Source: Actinacidiphila acididurans (GTDB lineage: Bacteria; Actinomycetota; Actinomycetes; Streptomycetales; Streptomycetaceae). From it: a stretch of 64,000 bases of DNA. Below, piece by piece: positions 25,240-32,643 of this stretch. The stretch lies in assembly GCF_016918855.1 (NCBI RefSeq), contig NZ_JADKYB010000001.1, positions 310,001-374,000 on the forward strand, read 5' to 3'. The notes below the pieces were generated by a model that did not search any database, was not told the origin of the DNA, and worked only from the letters and a program-made list of their open reading frames with translations. A program made the translations under genes and the position numbers. The first letter of the stretch is position 1. Each line of letters starts with the position of its first letter.

Positions 25240-25875
25240 ATGAGCAGCATCAGCATCATCGGCACCGGGAACATGGCCCGCACCATCGGCGCGCGGGCGG
25301 TAGCGGGCGGCAACACCGTCGAGATCATGGGCCGCGATCAGTCCAAGGCCGCTGACCTGGCCAAGGCTCTCGGCGGCGGCGCCACGACGGGAGAATGGGG
25401 CACCGCCCCGGCCGGGGACATCGTCATCGTGGCCCTGTTGTACGACGGTGTCGTGCCGGTCGTCGCCCAGTACGGAGACGCTCTCGCGGGCAAGATCATC
25501 GTCGACATCAGCAATCCCTTCAATTCCACGTTCGACGGGCTGGCCCACCGCGAGGAGACCTCGATCGCGCAGGAAGTCGCCAAGGCGGCCCCGGCCGGCG
25601 CCGGCGTGGTGAAGGCGTTCAACACCGTCTTCCGTCATGTCCTGGAGAAGGGTCGGCCCGACGTCTTCATTGCTGGCGACAATGCGCAGGCCAAGGCAAG
25701 TGTGGAGGCGTTCATCGAGAGCCTCGGGCTGCGCCCGCTGGACGTCGGCGGCCTGAAAATGGCGCACTGGCTGGAAGGAGCGGGCGTGATCACGGTGGGC
25801 CTCGCCAACCACGGGGTGGGGAACCTGGACTTCGCCCTCAGCATCACCGAACTCCCCGTCCGGGCAAACGGTTGA
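25240..25875 (+). CDS. F420-dependent NADP reductase-like / NAD(P)-binding protein
   Basis: A 211-residue protein with the N-terminal dinucleotide fold 'ISIIGTGNMARTIGARAVAGG' and 'EIMGRDQSKAADLAKALGG' typical of the NADPH-dependent F420 reductase (Fno)/pyrroline-carboxylate-like group. Later segments are 'KIIVDISNPFN', 'KAAPAGAGVVKAFNTVF' and 'GLRPLDVGGLKMAHWLEGAG'. Length fits Fno-like proteins. It follows the SDR gene by 33 bp. A related gene lies at 28144-28776 and the two share most motifs, so they are probably paralogues. Hydride transfer between F420 and NADP is the family's known activity, not proven here. Confidence 0.87.
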   Translation: MSSISIIGTGNMARTIGARAVAGGNTVEIMGRDQSKAADLAKALGGGATTGEWGTAPAGDIVIVALLYDGVVPVVAQYGDALAGKIIVDISNPFNSTFDGLAHREETSIAQEVAKAAPAGAGVVKAFNTVFRHVLEKGRPDVFIAGDNAQAKASVEAFIESLGLRPLDVGGLKMAHWLEGAGVITVGLANHGVGNLDFALSITELPVRANG

Positions 25876-26077
25876 CGGAGCCTTTTCGGAGTGGCCGCGG
25901 ATCGGGGGACGGAGCCGGCGTGAGGGCGGGGCGCTACGGACAAGGCTCCCGTGCCGTTGAGGGAGGTGTTCGAAGTCTCAACTCAGCTGCACAGCGCTCA
26001 CCTCCGCATACGGGCTGAGGACGTCCCTGGCCGGCAGTACAGCGCCAGCTGAGACAGCCAAACCAGCCCGTCCGATG

Positions 26078-26719
26078 TCACCTCGTGTGCTGGGCGTCGA
26101 GGCCGGCCAGGTGGGGCACGCCGAGGGCGGTGAGCAGTGTGAAGAACAGGTCCTCGCAGAAGATGTCCCTGCCGTCGAGGACGGTTGCTACGGCAGTGGG
26201 GTTCGGCTTGCGGCCGGCGACGGCTGCCCAGGCGACGGCCGCGGGCGCGGCGGCCGGGCCGGGCGGTCCGGCGGCTGTGGACAGGCGGTTCACGACTGCC
26301 TGATGGCGGGGCAGGTATGTCTCGTCGTCCTCGGTGTAGGGCTCGTCGTTGTCGTCCCAGTAGGTGTACCGCCAGCCCTCGGGGTCGATGTGCCCGATGA
26401 TGCTGTCCACCATGAACCAGCCTCCCCAGCGGCCCTCCTCGGGGCTGTATCCGATGAGCTGGGCACCGTCGCTGTCGAGTACAACGGCGGCGAGGACAGG
26501 GCTGCCGGCCTGCCCCATGAGCGCCCGCAACGTCGCTTCCCACGCTGCGGGCAGATCCGGGGACGCCCAGCCGTCAGGTCCGCGGTGCACCCGGACCGCC
26601 TGCCACCCGTCGGCTCCTCGGCCATGCCATGAGATATCGCCGATCGACGGCCGAAGCGCGGCCAACTCGGTCAGCGGATTGGCCGCCCGCGCCACGATGT
26701 ACGTGCCCCAGAAGCCCAT
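26078..26719 (-). CDS. Conserved hypothetical protein, 213 aa
   Basis: A soluble actinobacterial protein beginning 'MGFWGTYIVARAANPL'. The first half alternates short strands with aromatic residues ('WQAVRVHRGPDGWASP', 'LIGYSPEEGRWGGWFM'), and the second half carries an Ala/Pro-rich linker. It recalls uncharacterised Streptomyces proteins with the same opening. AGGAGG stands six bases before the ATG, a strong site. It is a single gene facing the reductase operon. Function unknown; no catalytic motif seen. Confidence 0.75.
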   Translation of the reverse strand: MGFWGTYIVARAANPLTELAALRPSIGDISWHGRGADGWQAVRVHRGPDGWASPDLPAAWEATLRALMGQAGSPVLAAVVLDSDGAQLIGYSPEEGRWGGWFMVDSIIGHIDPEGWRYTYWDDNDEPYTEDDETYLPRHQAVVNRLSTAAGPPGPAAAPAAVAWAAVAGRKPNPTAVATVLDGRDIFCEDLFFTLLTALGVPHLAGLDAQHTR

Positions 26720-26950
26720 TTCGTCCTCCTGCCGTGCCGTTTCGGCGGCACCCTAGCGGCGGGTACTGACATTTGGACGTTTCCGCAGCCACCTGGATGG
26801 AGCGCACAGGCTGTGTTCACGGTCGGCGGTTCGGGCGTCCTGCGACCGTGGCGCCGCCGGGGGCCTTTCGCCTCCGCCCCGAACTCAATGCCTTCGCCAT
26901 TGTTGTGACCGCTTGCCCCCGGTTGGGGCTGCTGTGGTCAGTCGGACTGC

Positions 26951-27859
26951 TCAACCGTGCTTTGAAACGGGGCCTCCAAGCTGCCACATTTCATAGTTCC
27001 CACATTCTGCCGTGATCTCGGCCGTCGCCTGAGCCGCGGTGAAGAAGTCATCGACCACCGGCGACGTGCGCGATGCCGCCACCGCGAGGCACACCTGGTC
27101 GGGCGCCAGATCCGGGACGGGCACGTAGATGACGTCCGGATGCGAGTAGAACACGGACGCCGAACGGGCCAGGAACGAGATGCCCCGGCCGGCCGCGACA
27201 TGCTCGAGCGTCTCGTCCACCCCGCGTACCAGGTACCCGGCGTTGGGGTGCGGGCGCCTGGTGGGCTGCGTGCTCGGGTCGGCATGCCAGACCAGCGGTT
27301 CGCCGGCCAGGTCGGCCTCGGTGACCTCTTCCTTGCCGGCCAACGGGTGGCCGGCGGGCAGCACCGCCACCCGCGGCTCGGTGTACAGCGGGGTGACGTG
27401 CAGACCGGTCTCGTCGATGGGCAGCCGCACATACCCGACGTCGATGCGGCCGTCGAGCAGCATCGGGGCCTGGTCGTCCCATTCGATCCGCTGCACGTCC
27501 ACGACCACGTCCGGGTGCCGGGCCTCGAACGCCTGCGCCGCCGGGATGACCGGGATGCCGGCCCGGAAACCGACCACCAGCCGCCGGTTGCCGCGGGCGG
27601 CCACGGACACCCGGCGGCGGACCGCGTGCGCGGAGGCGAGCAGCGGACCGGCGTCGGCCAGCAGTTGTCGGCCCGCGTCGGTCAGCGCTACGCCGTGGCG
27701 ATCCCTGGTGAACAGCGAGGCGCCGAGATCCTGCTCGAGCGCGCGGATCTGCCGGCTGAGCACCGGCTGCGCGATATGCAGCTCATCGGCGGCGCGGCCG
27801 AAGTGCAACTGGTCGGCCACGGCGACGAAGTAACGCAGTTTGCGCAGGTCCAGATCCAT
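26951..27859 (-). CDS. LysR family transcriptional regulator
   Basis: A 302-residue LysR-type regulator. The HTH is residues about 1-60 ('LRKLRYFVAVADQLHFGRAA', 'HIAQPVLSRQIRALEQDLG'). The effector domain follows ('RLVVGFRAGIPVIPAAQAFEARHP') with two Rossmann-like subdomains and a central hinge. It is divergent from the second Fno-like gene, and a T-N11-A inverted repeat stands 16 bp upstream of its start. It likely regulates that gene and the following epimerase-like gene, as well as itself. The effector is unknown. Confidence 0.92.
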   Translation of the reverse strand: MDLDLRKLRYFVAVADQLHFGRAADELHIAQPVLSRQIRALEQDLGASLFTRDRHGVALTDAGRQLLADAGPLLASAHAVRRRVSVAARGNRRLVVGFRAGIPVIPAAQAFEARHPDVVVDVQRIEWDDQAPMLLDGRIDVGYVRLPIDETGLHVTPLYTEPRVAVLPAGHPLAGKEEVTEADLAGEPLVWHADPSTQPTRRPHPNAGYLVRGVDETLEHVAAGRGISFLARSASVFYSHPDVIYVPVPDLAPDQVCLAVAASRTSPVVDDFFTAAQATAEITAECGNYEMWQLGGPVSKHG

Positions 27860-27874
27860 GGCGCCTCCCGGCCC

Positions 27875-27897
27875 GGTGATGTCTCCAGGGTATCACC
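27875..27897. promoter_or_regulatory. LysR box GGTGAT-N11-ATCACC
   Basis: A perfect 6-bp inverted repeat with an 11-bp spacer, matching the T-N11-A core of LysR-type binding sites. It begins 16 bp upstream of the LysR start and 247 bp from the divergent reductase gene. The rest of 27898-28143 is relatively AT-rich leader with no gene. Confidence 0.65.
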
Positions 27898-28143
27898 ACG
27901 GCTGAAAGAAGTCTTGGACACCCACACGGGCCAATGGCAACCTGAATAAGTACCTGATGGGGCCGCAGTGAATTCGGCACAAGAATTCGACATCGGAACT
28001 TGATGGCAGAGTCCAGGCCCGGATGAGGAACATCAGGAATTGAGCGCCACCTATCGCGTCTTTCGACGGCGTCGACGACACAACCGTTGACAACGACGGG
28101 GTGGGCACGGCGTCCTGTCCAGCTCCAGAAAGCAGGCACACCA

Positions 28144-28776
28144 ATGAGCGGCATCAGCATTATCGGCCTGGGGAACATGGCCCGCGCCCTGGCCGACCGG
28201 GCGCTCGCCGGCGGCAACGCCGTCGAGATCATCGGCCGCGACCCGGCCAAGGCCAAGGAATTGGCCGCCGCGCTCGGCGGCGCCACTGCCGGGACGGCCG
28301 GCGCCGCCCCGGCCGGGGACCTCGTCGTCCTCGCCGTGCCGTACGCCGGCGCGGCGGCGGCGGTGAGCGAGTACGGGGACGCACTGCACGGCAAGGTCAT
28401 CATCGACATCACCAACCCCGTCACCCCCGATTTCAAGGGCTTCGTCACCCCCGACGGCAGTTCCGGCGCGCAGGAGATCGCCAAGGCAGCCCCCGCCGGC
28501 GCGCATGTCGTCAAGGCGTTCAACACCCTGTTCTCCCACGTTCTGGCGGCCGGACCGGCCGAGGGTCACCCATTGGACGTGTTCATCGCCGGCGACGACG
28601 CGCAGGCGAAGACACGCGTGTCGGCGTTCATCGAGAGCATGGGGCTGCGCCCGATGGACACCGGGGAGCTGCCAATGGCGCGGGCGCTGGAGAACGTCGG
28701 CCTGCTGGAGTTGGGCCTCATCACCCACTCCGTCAAGCACACCAACTTCTCCCTCGGCGTCACGATTCTCGGCTGA
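28144..28776 (+). CDS. F420-dependent NADP reductase-like protein (second copy)
   Basis: A 210-residue relative of the protein at 25240-25875, from the ATG at 28144. It shows 'ISIIGLGNMARALADRALAGG' (dinucleotide fold), 'GRDPAKAKELAAALGG', 'KVIIDITNPVTPDFKGF', 'KAAPAGAHVVKAFNTLFSHVL' and 'GLRPMDTGELPMARALENVG'. The two copies differ enough to be old paralogues or separate acquisitions. It is divergent from the LysR gene and 33 bp before an epimerase-like gene, which suggests an operon. The spacing to the next gene (33 bp) is the same as in the first copy's operon. Confidence 0.87.
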   Translation: MSGISIIGLGNMARALADRALAGGNAVEIIGRDPAKAKELAAALGGATAGTAGAAPAGDLVVLAVPYAGAAAAVSEYGDALHGKVIIDITNPVTPDFKGFVTPDGSSGAQEIAKAAPAGAHVVKAFNTLFSHVLAAGPAEGHPLDVFIAGDDAQAKTRVSAFIESMGLRPMDTGELPMARALENVGLLELGLITHSVKHTNFSLGVTILG

Positions 28777-28809
28777 GCGCCCCTCCACTACCTCACAAGG
28801 ACAGTTACG

Positions 28810-29748
28810 ATGCGCGTTTTCGTCGCTGGCGGGACCGGCCATTCCGGTTCGTACATCATCCCCGAGCTCATCGCCGCCGGGCACGAGGTCACCGGCCTGG
28901 CCCGGTCGGACACAGCCGCGGCGGCGTTGTCCGCGCTCGGCGCGAAGGTGCGTCGCGGCGACCTCCAGGATCTCGACGGGCTCAAGGAGGCGGCCGCGGA
29001 CTCCGACGGCGTCATCCACGTCGCGCACAGGCAGGACCTGCTTCCCTCCGGCGGGATCGACGCCGTGGCCGCCGCGGAACTCCCGATCATGCTCGCGTAC
29101 GGCGAGGCACTGGCGGGAACCGGAAAGCCGCTGGTCGCGGCGGGGAGCATTGGCTCACCCGGGCAGCACCTGGGCCGGCCGGTCACCGAGGAGGACCCGG
29201 CGCTTCCCCGCGGCGACGATGACAAGGGCACCCTGCGGGTTCGTAACGTCGTGGAAACCGCCGTAGTCGGCCTCGCCGAGCGGGGAGTGCGGTCTTCGGT
29301 CGTGCGGATTGCCAACATCGCGCACAGTACGACCGATCGTGCCGGCTTCCTCCCCACGCTGATCGCGCTCGCGAAGCAGAAGGGTTTCGTCGGCTACCCC
29401 GGAGACGGCGCGAACCTGTGGAACGCCGTGCACATCCGCGATGTCGCCTCCTTGTTCCGCTTGGCGCTGGAGAAGGGGCCGGCCGGCAAATACTGGCATG
29501 CGGTCGGGGACGGTTCCATCCCGTTCCGCGAGATCGCCGAGGCCATCGGCAGCCGTCTGGGCCTGCCCGTCGTGAGCGTTCCCGCGGACGTCCTGATGGT
29601 GCCGGGATACTTCGGGTTCCTCGCGAACATCGTCACGCAGAGCTACCCGGCGTCCAACCTCATCACCCGCCGGACCCTCGGCTGGGACCCCGCCCAGCCC
29701 AGCCTCCTCGCCGATTTGGACAACGGCCATTATTTCTCGGCCAGTTGA
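28810..29748 (+). CDS. NAD-dependent epimerase/dehydratase-like (extended SDR)
   Basis: A 312-residue extended or atypical SDR. The N-terminal motif is 'VFVAGGTGHSGSYIIPELI' (GGTGxxG), then 'GLARSDTAAAAL' and 'DGVIHVAHRQDLL'. The usual YxxxK is not clear; in its region the sequence reads 'VRNVVETAVVGLAERGVRSSV', so catalysis may be lost or changed. C-terminal 'VHIRDVASLFRLALEKGPAGKYWHAVGDG' is typical of the NmrA/epimerase-like group. It is the second gene after the Fno-like gene and probably shares LysR control. Substrate unknown. Confidence 0.87.
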   Translation: MRVFVAGGTGHSGSYIIPELIAAGHEVTGLARSDTAAAALSALGAKVRRGDLQDLDGLKEAAADSDGVIHVAHRQDLLPSGGIDAVAAAELPIMLAYGEALAGTGKPLVAAGSIGSPGQHLGRPVTEEDPALPRGDDDKGTLRVRNVVETAVVGLAERGVRSSVVRIANIAHSTTDRAGFLPTLIALAKQKGFVGYPGDGANLWNAVHIRDVASLFRLALEKGPAGKYWHAVGDGSIPFREIAEAIGSRLGLPVVSVPADVLMVPGYFGFLANIVTQSYPASNLITRRTLGWDPAQPSLLADLDNGHYFSAS

Positions 29749-29840
29749 CGGCCGGGACCGAATCGCAACGTCCGGCAAATGATCTGCCCGGCGGGGGCGG
29801 GCGACCGCGGCCACCGTAACGCGGTAACTACCCTGGTTTT

Positions 29841-30296
29841 TCAGAGACCTGACAGATGGTTGGAGAGCCAGTCGGTGTGCCGATCGCGTGTACGGTCCCG
29901 TTCCTGCGGTGTGGTGAGGAAGACGTCGGCGCCACCGTCGTAGGGGTGGTAAATACGCCGCATCCGGGTGTCGGTGATGAGGAGACCCGCCACCTTGTAG
30001 TCGGCGATTTCACGGAACAACTCGTCGATGCAGCCTCGTTGCCAGGGCCGGCGGTCGGCGAAGAGGTGGCAATAGGTGCGGAACTGCGGATCCGGATCGT
30101 CCTCCACCAGCAGGCTCTGCCAGTAGCCGGCGTCGGGCTGGATCGGCGGGACCTCGGCTTCGGTCGCCCAGTGGGGAGTGATCACGTATACGTCCGTGCC
30201 CGCGAACAACTCGTCGAGGACGGTGTTGTGACGATCCAGGACGATGGCGTACTCGCCCTCGTCCTCTGCGTACCGCTTTGATTCCGGCAGGCTGTG
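29841..30296 (-). pseudogene. DUF3885 gene, 3' part, interrupted by IS3 element
   Basis: Codons for the C-terminal 150 residues of a DUF3885 protein ('SLPESKRYAEDEGEYAIVL', 'HNTVLDELFAGTDVYVIT', ending 'DWLSNHLSGL'). The frame is open straight to the IS end at 30296. The missing N-terminus is on the other side of the element at 31585-31701. The last three bases (GTG) are one copy of the target-site duplication. A TTG at 30209 could restart translation of a 122-residue fragment. Function of the family is unknown. Confidence 0.85.
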
Positions 30297-30321
30297 TGGG
30301 CTTGCTTCGCTTTGACGGACA
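30297..30321 (+). repeat. IS3 left terminal inverted repeat
   Basis: TGGGCTTGCT...TTTGACGGACA. Pairs with the right end at 22 of 25 positions. Confidence 0.88.
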
Positions 30322-30360
30322 TCCGCGATCAGGGGTTACGGCCCCGGAAGGATGTCCACC

Positions 30361-30669
30361 ATGGAGAGCATGGGGAAGAAGAAGCCGCGTCCCAGGCGCT
30401 CGTTCACGCCGGAGTTCAAGGCCGAGATCGTCGGGCTGTGTCGCCGCGGTGATCGCTCAGTCGGCCAGGTGGCCAAGGACTTCGACTTGACGGAGACCGC
30501 AGTGCGGCTGTGGGTCAGCCAGGCCAGGGTCGATGCCGGCGAGGAACCGGGCTTGACCAGCGACGAGCGGGCCGAACTGGCCCGACTGCGGGCCGAGAAT
30601 CGCCGGCTGCGGCAGGACGTGGACGTGCTCAAGCGGGCCACGGCTTTCTTCGCGAACGAGACCCGATGA
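30361..30669 (+). CDS. IS3 family transposase OrfA
   Basis: A 102-residue DNA-binding subunit. The HTH is 'RRSFTPEFKAEIVGLCRRGD' to 'SVGQVAKDFDLTETAVRLWV', and the leucine-zipper-like end is 'ERAELARLRAENRRLRQDVDVLKRATAFF', as usual for IS3 OrfA. GGAAGG lies nine bases before the ATG at 30361; an ATG three codons earlier is also open. The end overlaps orfB by four bases (ATGA). The orfB frame is -1 relative to orfA and open from about 30510, so a fused OrfAB by -1 frameshifting is also possible. Confidence 0.92.
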   Translation: MESMGKKKPRPRRSFTPEFKAEIVGLCRRGDRSVGQVAKDFDLTETAVRLWVSQARVDAGEEPGLTSDERAELARLRAENRRLRQDVDVLKRATAFFANETR

Positions 30670-31544
30670 CGGTGGATCCGTTCATCAAGGCGGGGATGCG
30701 GGCAGGTCACAGCGTCAAGCGGGCGTGTGAACTGCTGCAGGTCTCGCGTGCCGCCTTCTACGCCCGCCGCGCGGGCACCCTCTCGCCACGCCGGGAACAG
30801 GACGCTGAGCTGACCGAGCGGATCACCGCGGTGCATGCCCGCTCGCGCGGCGCCTACGGTGCCCCGCGCGTCCACGCCGTGCTGCAGCGCGAGGGCAGGC
30901 AGTGCGGGCGGCGCCGCATCGCGCGGCTGATGCGCCAGGCCCAGCTGGCCGGCCGGTGCCGCAGACGCCGGATGCGCACCACCATCGCGGACCCGCAGGC
31001 GCCCGGGCGCCCAGACCTCGTGCGTCGGGACTTCGCACCGGATCCCACCGTGCTCAACACCCGCTGGTGCGGCGACATCACCGACATCGCGACCGAGGAG
31101 GGCTGGCTCTATCCGGCCACGGTGATCGATATCGCCTCGCGCAAGGTCGTCGGCTGGGCCACCGCCGACCACCTGCGGACCTCGTTGGTCGCCGACGCGC
31201 TTACGGCCGCCTGCCGCAACCGCCGCCCCGGTCCCGGCTTGATTTTCCACGCGGACCGCGGCTGCCAGTACACCAGCCGCGAATTCGCGCAGGTGGCGGC
31301 CTCATTCGGGATTCAGTTGCCGGTCGGGCGGACCGGGGTGTGCTGGGACAACGCCCTGGCGGAGTCGTTCTTCGCCACCCTCAAGCGCGAGTTGGGCGTG
31401 GGCCAGCACCAGGTGTGGACCAGCCGGGCCGCCGCCCACTCGGCGATCTTCGAGTTCATCGAGGGCTGGTTCAACGTCCACCGCCTGCACAGCAGCCTGG
31501 GCTACCGCAGCCCCACCGAGTACGAGGCCGCCCACGTGGCCTGA
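30666..31544 (+). CDS. IS3 family transposase OrfB (DDE integrase)
   Basis: A 292-residue DDE recombinase that cuts and joins the element's ends. After the helical HTH_21-like region ('RSRGAYGAPRVHAVLQREG') comes the rve core. The triad is Asp in 'WCGDITDIATEEGWLY', Asp in 'IFHADRGCQYTS', and Glu in 'CWDNALAESFFATLKREL', with the usual K/R seven residues later. The C-terminus 'WFNVHRLHSSLGYRSPTEYE' is the family signature. No stop or deletion interrupts it. Start is the ATG overlapping the orfA stop. Confidence 0.94.
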   Translation: MTVDPFIKAGMRAGHSVKRACELLQVSRAAFYARRAGTLSPRREQDAELTERITAVHARSRGAYGAPRVHAVLQREGRQCGRRRIARLMRQAQLAGRCRRRRMRTTIADPQAPGRPDLVRRDFAPDPTVLNTRWCGDITDIATEEGWLYPATVIDIASRKVVGWATADHLRTSLVADALTAACRNRRPGPGLIFHADRGCQYTSREFAQVAASFGIQLPVGRTGVCWDNALAESFFATLKRELGVGQHQVWTSRAAAHSAIFEFIEGWFNVHRLHSSLGYRSPTEYEAAHVA

Positions 31545-31559
31545 CCGACACAACCACCG

Positions 31560-31584
31560 TGTCCGTCAAACCGGAGCAAGCTCA
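31560..31584 (-). repeat. IS3 right terminal inverted repeat
   Basis: TGTCCGTCAAACC...AAGCTCA, the imperfect reverse complement of the left end. The 3-bp target copy GTG follows at 31585-31587. Confidence 0.88.
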
Positions 31585-31701
31585 GTGAAAGCGCACCCAG
31601 ACATCCCGATACGGGCCACGGAGCTTGTAGCCCACGGGAGGACAGTGGGGCCATCGCTGCTGCCACAGTTCCGTCAAAGCGGTCTGCCCGTCACCTGACA
31701 C
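31585..31701 (-). pseudogene. DUF3885 gene, 5' part, interrupted by IS3 element
   Basis: Thirty-nine codons from a GTG at 31701, encoding 'LTELWQQRWPHCPPVGYKLR' and 'GPYRDVWVRFH', the recognisable N-terminus of DUF3885 proteins. It runs in frame into the IS right end. Joined to the 3' part after removing one GTG, the product reads 'YRDVWVRFH|SLPESKRYAE' without a break, giving a 189-residue protein. AGAGGG upstream may be its ribosome site. Confidence 0.82.
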
Positions 31702-31892
31702 CTGCTGCACTCGCCCTCTCGTGGATGACCCGTATGACGACCATCATGCCCGGTGCCCACTGCCACCCTCACGGGCTGGCGACTCCTGGGCAAACTCCGT
31801 TGCGATACCACACACAGCACCGACATCGTCAATGCTGTCCTGGGCCGCAACGAGGTACCGGACTTCAACGACACGAAGGGGGCCGACTCACT

Positions 31893-32138
31893 GTGGCGGA
31901 TGTCAGGGTCACGTACGACAAGGTTGCGAACGCGGCGTACGTGTACTTCACCGAACCGCAGCTCCGCGTGAAGTCAGCGCGTACGTACCCCTGCGATCCG
32001 GTGGACGTCGACGGCATGATCAACCTCGACTTCGACGAACAGGGCCGGCTCATCGGAGTCGAGGTGCTGGCGGCCAGTTCGAAACTGCCCGCGTACCTGC
32101 TGCAGTCCGCGGAACGCCTGGACGACGAAGATGCGTGA
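31893..32138 (+). CDS. DUF2283 domain protein
   Basis: An 81-residue protein from a GTG at 31893 with AAGGGGG upstream. It matches DUF2283: 'VRVTYDKVANAAYVYFTEP' and 'GMINLDFDEQGRLIGVEVLAAS', ending in a short helix. Family members are small and often sit beside a DUF4258-type partner in toxin-antitoxin-like pairs. The frame just upstream (31753-31892, 'DIVNAVLGRNEVPDFNDTKG') overlaps it and could be a degenerate partner, but I cannot assign it. Confidence 0.8.
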   Translation: MADVRVTYDKVANAAYVYFTEPQLRVKSARTYPCDPVDVDGMINLDFDEQGRLIGVEVLAASSKLPAYLLQSAERLDDEDA

Positions 32139-32194
32139 AGGAGCGGAACATGGCAGCCGCGGCCACCCCGCCCCGGACCACTGAGCGGCGCGGC

Positions 32195-32224
32195 CCCGGA
32201 CGCCCTCTCGCAAGGGCGTCCGGG
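32195..32224. terminator. 12-bp perfect hairpin between convergent genes
   Basis: Arms 32195-32206 and 32213-32224 are exact complements with a 6-nt loop (CTCGCA). It lies 57 bp after the DUF2283 gene and 24 bp after the GH3 stop, so it can end both transcripts. Confidence 0.8.
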
Positions 32225-32247
32225 ACCGGTTCCTGCCCAGGAGAAGA

Positions 32248-32643
32248 TCAGTCGTAGACGAGGTCGAAGGACTGGGCGGGGCCGATGGTGGTGCTGTCGG
32301 CGATCAGGGGGTCCGCTCCGGAGTTCTCAGCGGAGACGTACTGGTTGTTGGCGTGGGCCCGGAGGCTGATGCTGCCGTCGGGGTTGTAGGACAGGTCGAA
32401 GGACTCCCACGGTCCGATGGCCGTGCGGTTGGCGATCAGCGGTGCCTTGCCGCCGTTCTCCGCGGTGACGTACTCGGTGTTGGCATGGGCCAGCAGGCTG
32501 ACGCTGCCGTCGTTGTTGTTGACCAGGTCGTAGGACTGGGCGGCGCCGATCGTGGTGCTGTCGGCGATCAGCGACTTGGTGCCGGCGGTGTCGGCCGTGA
32601 CGTACTCGTTGTCGGCGTGCGCCCGCAGGCTCACCACGGTCTT
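32248..32643 (-). repeat. Three 40-44-residue fascin-like repeats in GH3 protein
   Basis: The last 131 residues hold three copies of a unit of the form VSLRAHANxEYVTAENxGxxPLIA followed by IGPAQSFDL, of 44, 44 and 40 residues. Three such units make one beta-trefoil (fascin/CBM13-like), usually a sugar-binding module. The DNA copies are similar but not identical. Confidence 0.85.

Larger units (their letters stand above)
30297..31584 (+). mobile_element. Complete IS3-family insertion sequence, 1288 bp
   Basis: The element has terminal inverted repeats of about 25 bp (22 matches) at 30297-30321 and 31560-31584, ends with TG...CA as in IS3, and is flanked by a 3-bp direct repeat GTG (30294-30296 and 31585-31587). 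It carries overlapping orfA and orfB with an intact DDE triad. Excision in thought, removing one GTG, restores the DUF3885 reading frame precisely. All parts needed for transposition appear intact, so the insertion is probably recent. Confidence 0.93.

Noticed and set aside
31753..31971. Separate 72-codon gene overlapping the DUF2283 start
   Set aside because: The last half is an out-of-phase shadow of DUF2283; the first half could be a remnant but has no recognised family.
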